A stretch of DNA of 62,000 nt from Diphasiastrum complanatum (lineage: Eukaryota > Streptophyta > Lycopodiopsida > Lycopodiales > Lycopodiaceae). Position numbers and translations under genes: made by a program. The stretch covers positions 64,001-126,000 of the forward strand of contig MU831546.1 in NCBI GenBank assembly GCA_029204225.1, in the 5' to 3' direction. Below the pieces are notes generated by a model. That model searched no databases. It was not told the DNA's origin and saw nothing but the letters and a program-made list of their open reading frames with translations. Every line of letters starts with the position of its first letter. The stretch's first letter is position 1. Shown in pieces: positions 1 through 11,395 of the stretch.

Positions 1-384
1 AGCTACCACTATGCTTAACTATGATTGGACCATACTTTGTCACCTCTTGATCCTATTGGACCATTGATCCATGCACCTCTTAATTCTATTGGACTATATT
101 CAAGCACACCTCAATTTCCTATTGGACCTCACAAGGTTCCACCTCTAAATCCTATTGGACCTCTTGGAATTCATCAAACAAAAGCTTTACACTTGTCTAC
201 ACTCTAATTGGCACATGTTTAGCCTCTTACTCTATTTTGGCTCAATAGTGGCATTACAAGTGGAAATGCATAATTTGTCATCTATGCCAAATTTATTCCT
301 ATCAACATCCTACACCTAGATGCTTGATGTAAAAAACATAAGATCCCTATATCTAACATAGATAATCTTTTTCAATTCTTCACA
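1..384 (-). repeat. 3' LTR of copia element A, cut by the window edge
   Basis: This block lies immediately beyond the pol stop of element A and ends in CACA at about 384. Next to it is a pyrimidine run (385-392), the complement of a polypurine tract, which is the expected layout for a minus-strand 3' LTR. The outer end is outside the window. It carries five copies of ATTGGAC at 24, 55, 88, 121 and 154, a 31-33 bp period, described under findings. No second LTR of this element was found, so the assignment rests on position and the tract. Confidence 0.6.
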
Positions 385-402
385 CTCCTCCTAAAAAAAT
401 AT

Positions 403-3400
403 CTATGAAGATTTGAGCATTGATCTTGATATAACTCCAAGATTAGATCTATGCTTGATGAAAGCACTTTTGCTCAAAGGCTTGGTGAGTAGATCGACAA
501 TACAAGAGGACGAGTTGACATGCTCCAAATAGATTTCACCTCCAATAAGCTTTTCTCTCACAAAATGGTGTGCCACTTCTATGTGCTTGCTTATTGCATG
601 AAATATGGGATTATTGGCAAGAGCTTGGGCCGAGATGTTATCACACTTGATCATTGGTAGATCATCCTCCTTGATGCACTTTACCTCCATTAATAACCTC
701 TTGATCCAAAGCACTTCTTTGGTAGTTGTAGTGAGTGCTTTGTACTCGGCCTCACATGAAGAGAGAGATATAGTATCTTGCTTTTTGGAAAGCCAAGATA
801 TTAGATTGCCTCCAAGAAAGATAGTGTATGCACTAATAGACTTTTGATCCATCTTGTCACTTGCAAAGTCCAAATCCGAGTAGCCAATAATGGATAGATC
901 TTCACTTTTATAGAGTAGACCATAATCACAAGATGAAAATACATATCTTAGAATCCTCTTGGCCATCTTCCAATGATGGATCTTAGGATCTTGCATAAAT
1001 TGACTCAATTTGTGCACACAAAAACTTAGATCGGGCCTAGTAATGGTAAGCCAAATCAAGAAGGCCTACAAGACTCCTAAAAAGTGCGATGTCCCAAAGT
1101 ATCTTTCATCACCTTTATTAGGATCTTTTACAATTTGCTCCATTGGAGTATCTATGCTCTTAGAATTTTCCATATGGAATTTTTTCAACATAGAGTGAGC
1201 ATATCTAGATTGGCATATAAAGACATGATTTTCATAAAAATCAATTTCCAGGCCTAGGATGTAATGCATCTCTCCTAGATCTTTCATTTTAAACTCACAT
1301 CCAAGTGCTAGCTTGGTTTCATCAACTAGCTTGATACAACTTCCACAAAGAATAATGTCATCAAGAAGAATGACAATATTACTATAAAAAAACTTTAGAT
1401 ACATGGAAGGATCATAGTCACTAAGAGTAAATCCTAGTGAGATAATAAAAGAATTAAGTCTTGAATACCATGATCTTGGTGCTTGCTTGAGTCCATAAAG
1501 ACTTTTGAAGAGCAAGCACACTTTGGACTCATCCTTGATGAATCCTTGAGGTTCTTCCATATAGATCTCCTCCTCAAGATAACCATTTAGAAAAGCATTG
1601 GATACATCTAATTGGAACACCTTCCACTTGAAAAAACAAGCAAGAGAAATAAGAATTCTTATTGTCACCATCTTTGCAACGGGTGCAAAGGTCTCCTCAT
1701 AATCAAGACCATGGATTTGAGCAAATCCTTTGGCACATAATCTTGCTTTATGCTTGTTGATGGTGCCATCATGATTGAACTTGATCCGAGATACCCACTT
1801 GCAACCAATCACATGCTTGTTGGATGGAGGATCCACAAGCTCCCAAGTATTGTTGGTGATCAATGCATCATACTCTTGCTTTATGGCATCATACCACTCC
1901 TTGGTATTGAGTGCCTCTTGTACATTCTTTGGCTCTTCATGAGAGACATAAAAAACATAATTAGTGGAATCAAGATCCACTTGTTTGCCTTTGTCAACAT
2001 ACGAGAGCCTCTTAGGCTCGGATCTATCTCTCATGGATCTTCTTGGTGAGAAAATCCGAGTAGAGTCTTCTTCAAATCTCGACCCCATCACATCATAATT
2101 GTCTTCAAAATCAATAATTGATGATGCATCCATAGACTTCTTGATCTCGGCCTCTTCAAAAGATAAGTGTTGATCTTCATGAAAGACAACATCTCTACTT
2201 TCAATAACTTGAGAAGTAGAGAGTATAAAGACTCTATAGGCATTCTTGGTGGATGAGTATCCAGCCATGATCCCTTTGCATGCACTAGGATCTTCCTTCT
2301 TCCTTGTTTCCAAGGGAATATGGACAAAGCATAAGCATCCAAAAACTCTAAGGTGATCAACCTTAGGCTTCTTCAAAAATAAGATCTCATATGGTGACTT
2401 TCCTCCAAGAGCTATATGTGGGGGCCTATTGCAAAGATAATTTGCACAATTAATGGCTTCTCCCCAAAAATCTTTGGGCAAAGATGTCTCAATTCTCATA
2501 GATTTTGCACATTCACATAGAGATCTATTCTTTCTCTCGGCCACTCCATTTTCAGATCGAGAGTAGGCACAAGAAAACTCTCTTTTAATGCCTTCAAGCT
2601 CACAAAAATCTTGAAATTTATTGGAGATATATTCACCACCTCCATCACTTCGAAGAGCTTTAATTTTGAATGAGAATTGCTTCTCTACATAAGCTTTGAA
2701 AATAAGGAAATGATCAAACACCATAGATTTAGAAGCAAGAAGATATATCCAAGTGAATCTTGTGTAATCATCAATGAAAGTAACAAAACAAGTGGCTCCT
2801 CCCTTACTTGTAGTTGATGAGAAATGCACATCCGAGTGGATTAACTCCAAAGGATGCTTGCTTTTGATAGAAGTTCTTGTAAATGGCTTTTTGTGAGATT
2901 TAGCAATAGCACAAGCCTCACAAGGCTTGATCTTCTTGGAGAGTGACTTTGGCAAGCCAATAGCTTTGGCTTCTTTGATCATAGAGAGCATGGATTTGTA
3001 GTTGGGATGTCCCAACCTCCTATACCATAATTCCTCCATAGAGAGCTTGTTCACAAGAGCAACATTAAAAGCATTCACATACTCATTTGGATCTAGTTTA
3101 TAGATGCCACCAAATCTAGATCCTAATGCAAGTATCTCATCATTCTTCTTGATAGTGCAAGTATCAACATTGAATTTTACATCAAGGCCATTATCAAGCA
3201 ATTGGCCAACACTAATAAGATTCTTGGTAAGCTTAGGTACATAAAGAACTTTAGAGAGAGAAAGAACTTTAGAGGATGCAAGCTTCAAGGGAATGTTCCC
3301 TATGCCTTCAATAGGACATTCAAAATCATTTGCAGTGTATATTGATTTCTTGACTCCATCATAAGGTGCAATAGAAGAGAAAGAGTCCTTGGAGCTACAT

Positions 3401-4056
3401 ATATGTGAAGAGGCTCCACTATCAATATACCATAGGCCGTCCTTCTTGAAAGGAGTAGATGAGAAACTAGAGACCATAAGAGATCCCTCTCCATCACTTG
3501 CAATAGTGTCTTCCTTCTCATTGGTAATGTTGGCTTGCTTGAGTTGATTCTTCTTCTTGAAGCAATTGGTGGCATAATGACCTTTCTTGCCACGATAAAA
3601 GCACCTGATCTTCTTCTTCTTGAGCTTGGATGATGAAGCATTAGAAGAATCATCTTCCTCCTCATCTTTGTCTTTGGATTTGACTTTGTCCTTGCTTGAG
3701 GATTGTTGATGTTGGTTCTTGCTCCTCCCTTTGTGCTTATCCTTGGCAAAGAGAGCTTTGCCATCATTATGAGTGAGAGAAAGCTTGTCCATCCTCAAGA
3801 GCTTGTACTCTTGTCTTGATTCTTCCAAAATTAGCACACTTTGGAGAGCCTCCAAACTTGGTAGCTCCTCCTTAATGGCATAGGATTGGACAGGGTTATC
3901 AAATTCACTTGGTGCATCAACCTTGAAGGGTGAGATAAATGCCACCAATGTGCAAGCAACAACAGCCCCCCAAAGTGCAACCTTCAAACTTTGTCCTAAT
4001 ATCAAAAATATTGAAAACTTACATTTTATTGAGGAAACTAAGCAAAGTGATTTCAA
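403..4056 (-). pseudogene. Ty1/copia gag-pol polyprotein of element A, defective
   Basis: One reading frame of about 1,215 codons carries copia domains in the usual order: end of gag, CCHC knuckle (residues 152-165), aspartic protease (DSG at 212-214), integrase zinc region and core (D409, D471, E507), reverse transcriptase (about 720-910) and RNase H (from 1059 down to 403). A TAG stop at 1066-1068 splits RT from RNase H. The bases around it read more like copia in another frame, suggesting two compensating indels. Several key residues are lost: the knuckle's second Cys is Arg (155), the first His of the integrase zinc finger is Tyr (345), and the RT YVDD box is reduced to LLDD by a short in-frame deletion. 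Roughly the first 50 residues do not resemble gag, so the true gag N-terminus is missing. The protein would package, cleave, copy and insert the element; this copy almost certainly cannot. Confidence 0.93.
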
Positions 4057-6337
4057 TATTTAAGTTCTAATCGAAACTTTTAGCTAGAAGCATAACTAAA
4101 TTGACACTCTAGATCAAGTTACCAAAGGTGAATAATCTCCAAAGAATGAAAAGTCACAAAAAATTGAGTGGATCCTTGAGGTAGGTTGACTTTGAAAGGC
4201 TGGAGTCCCTCAACTCATACAAAATCTATGTTCCTTGCCACGTTTAGCCTTGACTTTAACATGTACCTTAAAGAGCTAGATGGACCAAGAAGAATCACAT
4301 ATCTTAAACTAAGAGCTTGGGACTCCATGATTGAAATTTTTTGACCTTCTTGATGTCATGACCTATGACCCTCCTTGCAAGCCTACACATGGGAGTAATT
4401 TCAGACAAGCTAGCCTTGAGCTCATATCGACCACCTCATACACTTTTTCTATCTACTTACAAAGTTTTCTTTCTAGGAAGTTTCATATATGTTGTGGTTT
4501 GAGATAAATATGCCCATTGCATTGTATTTTATTTATCACTAAGGCTCTCAACCACCACTTCAAAACAACGTCTTCAAAATATATTCTATCTCCTTCATTC
4601 ACAAAAACATTTCTTCTAGCCCTCACTCTGAACATATTAATTTAGACCCCTACGTCTCTTTTATTCTAGGACTCAACCCTTAAGACCCTTGACATCTATC
4701 ATAACCTTTCTTCAATTATTAAAATCTTAATCGAACTATCATAAGTCATATGCCATTATCCCTTCCAATGATCAACCCACTCCCCATGGCTCATAATCAC
4801 CAAGCACAACCATGGTTTCAGATACTTAGGCTTTTATTCAAGTGCCTCTATTTCCTAAGGGTTCCCTTCCATCTATGACTTTGAATTCCTAATGTGAAAG
4901 TGGGTGTGATTCAACCACATTCTAATTTTTTAAATCAAGTGCACAATCTCACAACAAAATATTGGAGGTACTTGAGAGTTAATAACTATTGATGTGGACA
5001 TGAACTCATCATGTGAAAGGAGAAATCCTCACCACATGCTCCCCTTCAATTTTTGCTACATAGTCAACTCTTCACATGCAATACTTTTATGAATGCCCCA
5101 TAGGTTAGTACTTTTATCTATAGTTGTGAACTAGATGTACTGGTTGAAGCACTTAGTTTCAAGATATCTTAGAAGTGTCTGATTCATAATATGATCAGGT
5201 GGAGACTATGATTCCAAGTCTATGGCTCATAGTATTCCATAAATGAATTTTTATTCTCAAAATGCAAAAACTAGCATATGTTTTTTCCTTGTCACATCAT
5301 AACATTTCATATATAAGCCATGTGCGCATTTGTTGAGTATAAAGTCACTTCATGAAACACAATGTCAAATGAATTGATCTACTTGAATATTCTAATTTGG
5401 AAAAATCAATCAAACTTACCAAGGTTGTACTTTCTTTCTTTCTTGAATGCCCATACACGTGCATGGTTATTTATTCTACCAATTCAATGTGTAATGAGGA
5501 ATTCCAATGATGGGGTTTGCTTGATACACTAGGGAAAGTGTGAAGAGAAAGATAAGAATTATTGTTGATAAATCATCATTTGGACAAGGACATGGGTTGG
5601 TTTGATAGAGAAGATTATGCGAGGATGTACCTACTTTTAACAAATATTGATCACGTGGAGTAGGTTTTATGTTTTGCTAGTTTTGTAGATTTAATAACAA
5701 AGAAATAGTTTCTTTCACTCTTGGTCAAACGATTGATACCATATAATATAGATCCAATGAACATGAAAGTGGTGAGATATATCAACAATTTTTAAATATC
5801 AATTTTGACATCTAATTTCTTATTTGGGTAGACCCTTCTTCATCTCCTTGTCAATCGAAATTATAGAAGATTGATTTACTTCCTTAGGTCCATTGACTGT
5901 CTCCTACAATGATTAAAAAACAATCCTCCATTCATCCTAAAGCATGAATTTTTTCAGGAAATGGAAGAACCTACTTTTAATTTTATAGATCTTGAACATG
6001 AAAGTGGTGAGATATATAAAAAATCTTTGAAATAAGGTTTTTGCAATTCTTGTTTTTGTTGTTAAAAAAAGTGACAACTCACAGAGGTACCGCCACATCC
6101 AATCATGAGGGCCTACTCTATTACCCTATGCTCCCCAGTCGATGAGAGGTTTCCAAGCTCTCAAAGGTATGACGGCAAGGAGGGTCTGCTAGCACTACGG
6201 ATTTGCTAATTTTCTAGATCCATATTCTCTTTCTTGCTTCTATGTTGATAGCAGTGGTACGGTCTTCCATGCGATATTCATCTGAGCTCAGTCGGAATAG
6301 GAAAATAACCTCATTTATTTCATTTTCCTGAATCGTT
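4057..6337. other. Non-coding stretch, probably decayed repeats
   Basis: No convincing coding frame, RNA gene or LTR boundary was seen. No primer-binding site or matching LTR for element A was found here, so its 5' end is deleted or too decayed to see. A phrase containing CATGAAAGTGGTGAGATATA occurs twice, near 5762 and 5997, which hints at an old internal duplication. Confidence 0.5.
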
Positions 6338-6992
6338 TCATGCATTTCTATTAGTACTATTAGCTGAGTTGGGTGATTGTACTGGAATTTCATCCATCAG
6401 ATACCAGGATCCATCATTCATAAGTTCATAAACTTTGAGATAGTTGTAATCTCCACATTGTTGCACTCTAATCAAAATTGTGATGGAACTCTGGGGTATA
6501 GAAATGATAACTTAGAATCCCTCTTCGGATTAGCTGATAAACGGCACCAAATGAAGGCAGAAAATCAATATCCATCATATGAACCTTAAACCCACTCCGG
6601 GTTAGGTAGCGAGGTGGAACAGTGTTAAAATGCTCTCTGGGCGTTAGGACACTATAGTCCAAAAATGTTTGTACAGTTTGGAATGCTATTTTTTGGGAAT
6701 AAACACTACAGTTTTGAGGTCCATACAAAAGGTATATAGCAATGCTAATGGTACTTCATCTTCTCTTCTAGAACAGTATCAGAACAATGACATCACGAGT
6801 TCTTCCATTGTCCACAACAGGTAGGATGCAGGGCTCTGGAGCTCTAAGATTGTCCTCTAACTGGTCCACCCCAACCATGGATATCATTTTCTATCTATGG
6901 TGCACTTTCAATCCCAACAATATGGTTATGATCAGATAGGGTGTGGGGGTATATGGTATATCGGGTCCGATTGGAAGATTAGGACGAAACAT
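6338..6992 (-). pseudogene. Decayed coding stretch of unknown family
   Basis: Reading leftward from an ATG at 6990-6992 to a stop at 6338-6340, about 218 codons look protein-like but are broken by stops and frame changes. The longest open part (6468-6728, 86 codons) is rich in aromatic and hydrophobic residues, including a segment TPREHFNTVPPRYLTR. Past its stop, a neighbouring frame continues in the same style up to the last stop. I do not recognise the family. It has no CCHC knuckle, DSG, YVDD or integrase motif, so it is not an obvious retrotransposon polyprotein. A decayed host gene or an old virus-derived insertion are both possible; neither is shown by the sequence. Confidence 0.3.
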
Positions 6993-7778
6993 CCTTGCAA
7001 TTGTGGTGTCTAGGAACTACACTGGCGACATAATTGTTTTTAAGTTCAAGACACACACACCTTTAGAATAAGTCTATGCCATTCAATTACCAAGGAATTC
7101 AATAAACTCGAAGTTTGGCCTTAATTCATTGCCACATATTGTGAATATACATGTTGTCCCTTATATTAGCTTAACATAGGAATTTATTGTGGCATGGATT
7201 TTGTAAGTCTGCAAGTGAATTCAGTTTAGAAAAACCTTACACTTAGACCTATTATTATTTAATTTTGATTATTACAAACAATCATTTGTAATGGTTCAAC
7301 TTAGAAAGTCTAAGTTTAAGATTTAATTCCTAAGTTAAGTTAATTCCTAAGTTCAAGTTAACTTTAAGTCTAAGTTATTGTAAGTGCACAAGTTAATTAG
7401 CTTTAAGTTTGGACTTAATCCCATAAGTATGTTTAAAGCTTAGGCCCACCACTCTTTCCATATATGGGAGTGGATTTGGGGCTCCAACAACACTTGTATA
7501 AGCATTGTGATTATAAAGACACTTTGTGATATTTTATGCATGCAACTTGTGTTCCCACTTGTGGATAGAATACTTAGTAGTAGGTGCTCAAGCCCCACTA
7601 AGCTTTTCTAATTTGGTTAATTTATGTGAATGTTGTTATCGGATATCTTTCGTTCACTTGCTTCCATTCCCTTGTGGAGTTAGTTTAGGAATTGTATTGT
7701 CCATTTGCATTACACTAGTAGGGAGCTGACTGCCTTGGTGTAGTTTATTCATTTTCTCCATTTTTAGTTCTCTTCTAG
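6993..7778 (+). other. AT-rich non-coding block, possibly a gypsy LTR or leader
   Basis: This precedes a plus-strand gypsy gag remnant, so it may be that element's LTR and leader, but no TG/CA boundary or primer site could be fixed. Around 7300-7420 the phrases CTAAGTTTAAG, CCTAAGTTAAGTTAATT and CTAAGTT recur as a degenerate short repeat. No gene is supported. Confidence 0.35.
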
Positions 7779-8388
7779 TTGGGAGACCGCCATAGAAGGA
7801 CCCATAAACAAACAATAGAAACCATGAATAGAGTGGATTCTACTCATACTCACCCTACACAACACATTTTAAGATCATTTGCCAATGAGTGCCCACATCT
7901 GAAGACATATTTCCCGCAAGCTGCTAGACCAATGTATAGGCCATACCGACCCCCTAATCCACCACGGAACTATCAGCGACCTAAATAATTCCAACCATGG
8001 CCTCCAGGCCCACAACAGTATCCGCCTAGACAGCCTTATGTAGTCAATCAACCTCAGCCACAAGCACCTGCTCACTATGTTGATCTCGGCTATGTTGATC
8101 CAGCTACATATTACGTTGAAGAAACCCAAGATGCTAGTTACCAAGTAGACCCGACATACCAATATGATGCCAATACTGTCACTTATGATCCAAACCAGCT
8201 ATACTATGCAGCTTCCCAAGTAAGTTATGCGGCGCAACCCATGCCTACCTTGAGGGGTTGTTTTGTGTGTGCCGATAGACATCCTAGGATCCATTGTCCT
8301 GATAAGCTCAAATCCCCCCCCCCCCCCCCCCCATGTGATAATTGCGAAATTGAGCACCATACGAAGGACTGCGCGAATCGACCAAAAT
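7779..8388 (+). pseudogene. Ty3/gypsy gag remnant with paired zinc knuckles
   Basis: One frame is open from 7779 (first in-frame ATG at 7824) except for a TAA at 7986-7988. It encodes a Pro/Tyr/Gln-rich segment followed by two Cys/His knuckles, one starting GCFVC near 8260 and a second, CDNCEIEHHTKDC, near 8333-8371. The arrangement, a GCF-type knuckle, a spacer and a second knuckle ending in CxxRPK, matches gypsy element E at 20965-21100, so the two are related. A run of 19 C at 8314-8332 encodes the proline spacer. At about 8388 the homology stops abruptly at sequence of copia family B in the opposite orientation, so everything downstream of gag is gone. The product would have been a nucleic-acid-binding structural protein. 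Confidence 0.7.
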
Positions 8389-8515
8389 TAGAGAAGACGA
8401 ATCCATTCTGGTTGAGCGAGATCATTGGTAGTAACAACGATTTTGGAATACTGTTGGCTGCGCGCTTGCTAGAAAAAGGTCTTGATAGAAACAAGACTTG
8501 ATAATCCGCAAACAA
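8388..8515 (-). pseudogene. Family B leader/gag start fragment
   Basis: This piece is nearly identical to 10131-10258, which lies just before the gag of the second B copy. It sits next to a tRNA-Met-like primer site (8538-8549) and LTR1. It is cut at about 8388 by the join to the plus-strand gypsy gag. Only the leader and perhaps the first gag codons remain. Confidence 0.65.
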
Positions 8516-8549
8516 TGTGCAGATTACTGAGTAGCTCGCTCTAATACCA

Positions 8550-9284
8550 TGTCGAAAATCAGTGATAATGTCAGCGGAAGCTCAAGCGGGTGTGTGTAGG
8601 ATTGGAGGCACAACAGACAATAGCAGAATATTCAAATTGAATGATTCAGACAAATGTTCAATAAAACAATACAATAGCGAGACTGAGAATTTGCACTCTG
8701 ATTAAGATTAAAACAATGAGTACAATGCTTAAAGTGATAATTTTAGCTTACAGTCATTGACCGTGATAATGCAAGCTACAAGGAAAAATGAATAATCAGA
8801 AGACGTTTTCTGATGAAGATTCTAGGATATAAAATATCTACAACAACCTTTTGTTGAAATTATTACAACCGCCTTATTATAGTTAATGAATGTACTGTGA
8901 AAGATTTTAGATCATTAAGATCCAATTTACTTGAAAGATCTTTGGTTAGAAAAAGAAATACACTACCAATCTCACCAATGTAGAAAAATCAGCATCTACA
9001 CACAAAATGAAATGCAAACACTAATAGAACTTGATATAACTTGAATGAAATGATAAAGTACTATTGTTGTCCGTACAAAACTAGCAAGCTACTATATTTC
9101 ACATGTGTGGATCCAAAAATAACAAGTATAGATCATTCCACACATAAAATTGCATGCAATCACAAGGATAGTGCACCAATGGATAGTAGAACCCAAGAGA
9201 ACCATGTATAAGCATGAAATGAGATAGAGAAGAGAGAAGACCACTCTCTCCAAGAGCTATATCCTTTTATAACAGGTCCAAACT
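8550..9284 (-). repeat. Family B LTR copy 1, truncated
   Basis: It begins TGTCGAAAATC next to the primer site and matches LTR2 (10293 onward) with scattered substitutions and a few small indels. A TATA-like box reads TTATAAAAGG on the minus strand at about 9263-9272, and a CACATGTG palindrome lies at 9100-9107. The match to LTR2 ends abruptly at about 9284, where gag sequence of the next copy begins, so its outer part (U3 in element orientation) is missing. Confidence 0.8.
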
Positions 9285-10258
9285 TTGGTCAAGAAGGTTG
9301 CTTCATCTTCATCTTGTTGTTGGATCAAAAAACTGGCTGAAGTGGAATAGGTTTTCTTACATTATTTGAAGAATAGGTTTTGCTTTGATTGGAATGATAA
9401 AGAATCTGAATTTGATCCTAGATTAGAATTTGATCTTGAGCTAAAATTCGACCCAGAGTGAAAATCCGACCCAGACTACATGTTGCTCCTTTTGTCAGAA
9501 TATTCTGACTGTGTAGATCTGTATGATCTGAACTTCTATTTTCTTTTCGAATATAGAGCTTGAATATCTGACCCTGAGCCTGAGGAGGATGCAGATTTTT
9601 TTACTTCCTCTTGTAGAAGCATCAAAATTGCTCTTGATAGAGTAATTTGCTCCTAGGTCGAAATTATCATGACCCAATTTTCATAGGCTTCAGGAAGACT
9701 TGATAGTAGAGCCATAACAACATCGGAATCTTCAATGAATGAACCAATTGTAGTCATTTGCTCCATAAAATTTTTGAAAGTGTTTATATGACTTGTAACA
9801 CTTTCTACTTCAGACATCTTCAGGTTGAAGAATTTCTTCCTCAAATGTAACTTGGAAGTAACATCCATGATATCATGTAGGGTTGCTAGGATGTCTCATG
9901 CATCCTTGGTTGTCCGAGCATTACGTATGTGAATTATCTATGTATTCTTGATATTGAGAGTGATCATGGCAAATGCCTTGCCATCTCTAAGTCTCCATTT
10001 GGTGATAATGGCTGCATCACCTTCTGGCTTGATTTCTGTGCCGTCAACAACGTCCCACAGTTCCTTGGCTAATAGCATTACCTTCATTTTGAACTCCCAG
10101 AGATGATAGTTCTCTTCGTCGAGTCTCTCAATTAGAGAAGATGATCCATTCTGGCTGAACGAGATCGTTGGTAGTAACAACGATTTCGAAATATTGTTGG
10201 CTGCGCGCTTGCTAGAAAAACGTCTTGATAGAAACAAGACTTGATAATCCGCAAACAA
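9285..10258 (-). pseudogene. Family B copia gag, decayed
   Basis: The first piece (10258 to 9938) contains the typical copia gag opening, with ERLDEENYHLWEFKMKVML and a following LW-VVDG segment. The same frame resumes at 9868-9653 with SEVESVTSHINTFKNFMEQM and LLSSLPEAYENW, standard gag features. Stops at 9938-9940 and near 9896 interrupt it. Further left, frames change within a Ser/Gly-rich linker until the sequence joins LTR1 at about 9284. Zinc knuckle, protease and pol are absent. It would have encoded the capsid part of a retrotransposon particle. Confidence 0.8.
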
Positions 10259-10280
10259 TGTGCATATTATTGAGTAGCTC

Positions 10281-10292
10281 GCTCTTATACCA
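10281..10292 (-). other. Primer-binding site, initiator tRNA-Met type
   Basis: On the minus strand this reads TGGTATAAGAGC, one base from the usual plant copia site complementary to the tRNA-Met 3' end, and it abuts the TG of LTR2. It fixes the LTR boundary and the element's orientation. Confidence 0.75.
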
Positions 10293-11262
10293 TGTCAGAA
10301 ACTAGTGAGAATGTCAGCGGAAGCTCAAGCGGGTGCGTGTGGGATTGGAAACACAACAGACGACAACAGAATATTAAATTGAATGATTCAGACAAATGTT
10401 CAATGAAACAATACAATAGCAAGACTGGGAATTTGCACTCTGATTAATATCAAAATAGTGAATACAATGCTTGAAGTGATAATTTTAGCTTACAGTCATT
10501 GACCGTGATAATGCTAGCTACAAGGAAAAATGAATAATCAAAAGACGTTTTCTGATGAAGATTCTAGGATTGATATCCTACAAAATATCTACAACAACCT
10601 TTTGTTGCAGTTTTACAACCACCTTATTACAGTTAATGAATATATTGTGAAAGATTTTAGATCATTAAGATCCAATCCACATGAAAGATCTTTGGTTAGA
10701 AAGGAAAACACAATACCAATCTCACCAATGTAGAAAAATCAGCATCCACACACAAAATGAGATGAAAACGCTAATAGAACTTGATATAACTTGAATGAAA
10801 TGATAAAATACTGTTGTTGTCCATACAAAACCAGTAAGCTACTGTATTTCACATGTGTGGATCCAAAAATAACAAATATAGATCATTTTACAAATAAAAT
10901 TGCATGCAATCACAAGTATAGTGCACCAATGGATAGTAGAACCCAAGAGAACCATGTATAAGCATGAAATGAGATAGAGAAGAGAGAAGATCACTCTCTC
11001 CAAGAGCTACATCCTTTTATAACAGGTCCAGACCCTATTTGGCCACTTGGCTTTCCCTCCAAAATGCTAACCCTACTATTTTTGGGTCTAGATTCAAAGT
11101 ACCCAACATTCAAATTTGAATCTACTCAAACGCGCCTTCTCTTTCCCACAATTTCAAAAAGTGTTTATTCAAATGACATTTAGACTAATAAACTTTGAAA
11201 TGTTCAATCTCAAAGTCTAAAAACACAGTTGGCCTCAATACGCCAAATCTGGAAATATAGCA
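10293..11262 (-). repeat. Family B LTR copy 2, about 970 bp
   Basis: The right-hand end is approximate. A TATA-like box (TTATAAAAGG on the minus strand, about 11013-11023) is well placed for minus-strand transcription. A CACATGTG palindrome at 10850-10857 lies about 150 bp downstream of it, so inside the transcribed leader. LTR1 and LTR3 share both features. Confidence 0.8.
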
Positions 11263-11274
11263 AATATGATCAAA

Positions 11275-11395
11275 TAGTTTTACCATGGACTTTGATAATA
11301 CTCCAAGTGATGTCCTATGCTTCATGAACAAGTCCTTTCCCAATGCTTTGGTGAAGATATCAGATACACATTCCCTTGAGGATGTGAAGGATTTC
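11275..11395 (-). pseudogene. C-terminal tip of a family B copia pol
   Basis: On the minus strand the segment encodes the conserved end of copia RNase H: SSRECVSDIFTKALGKD and then MKHRTSLGVLSKSM. Similar residues end the polyproteins of elements A and D. It is flanked on both sides by LTR sequence; the rest of the internal region has been deleted. Confidence 0.75.

Noticed and set aside
25-207. Plus-strand frame of 60 codons rich in Pro, Ile and Gly
   Set aside because: Its repetitive protein is a by-product of the 33-bp DNA repeat in the LTR of element A, not a gene.
1750-2049. Plus-strand frame of 99 codons
   Set aside because: Lies antisense inside the well-supported copia A RT/integrase frame, with no own motif.
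6040-6340. Possible organelle DNA insertion
   Set aside because: I could not match it to a specific plastid or mitochondrial gene, and the sequence has no clear organelle signature.
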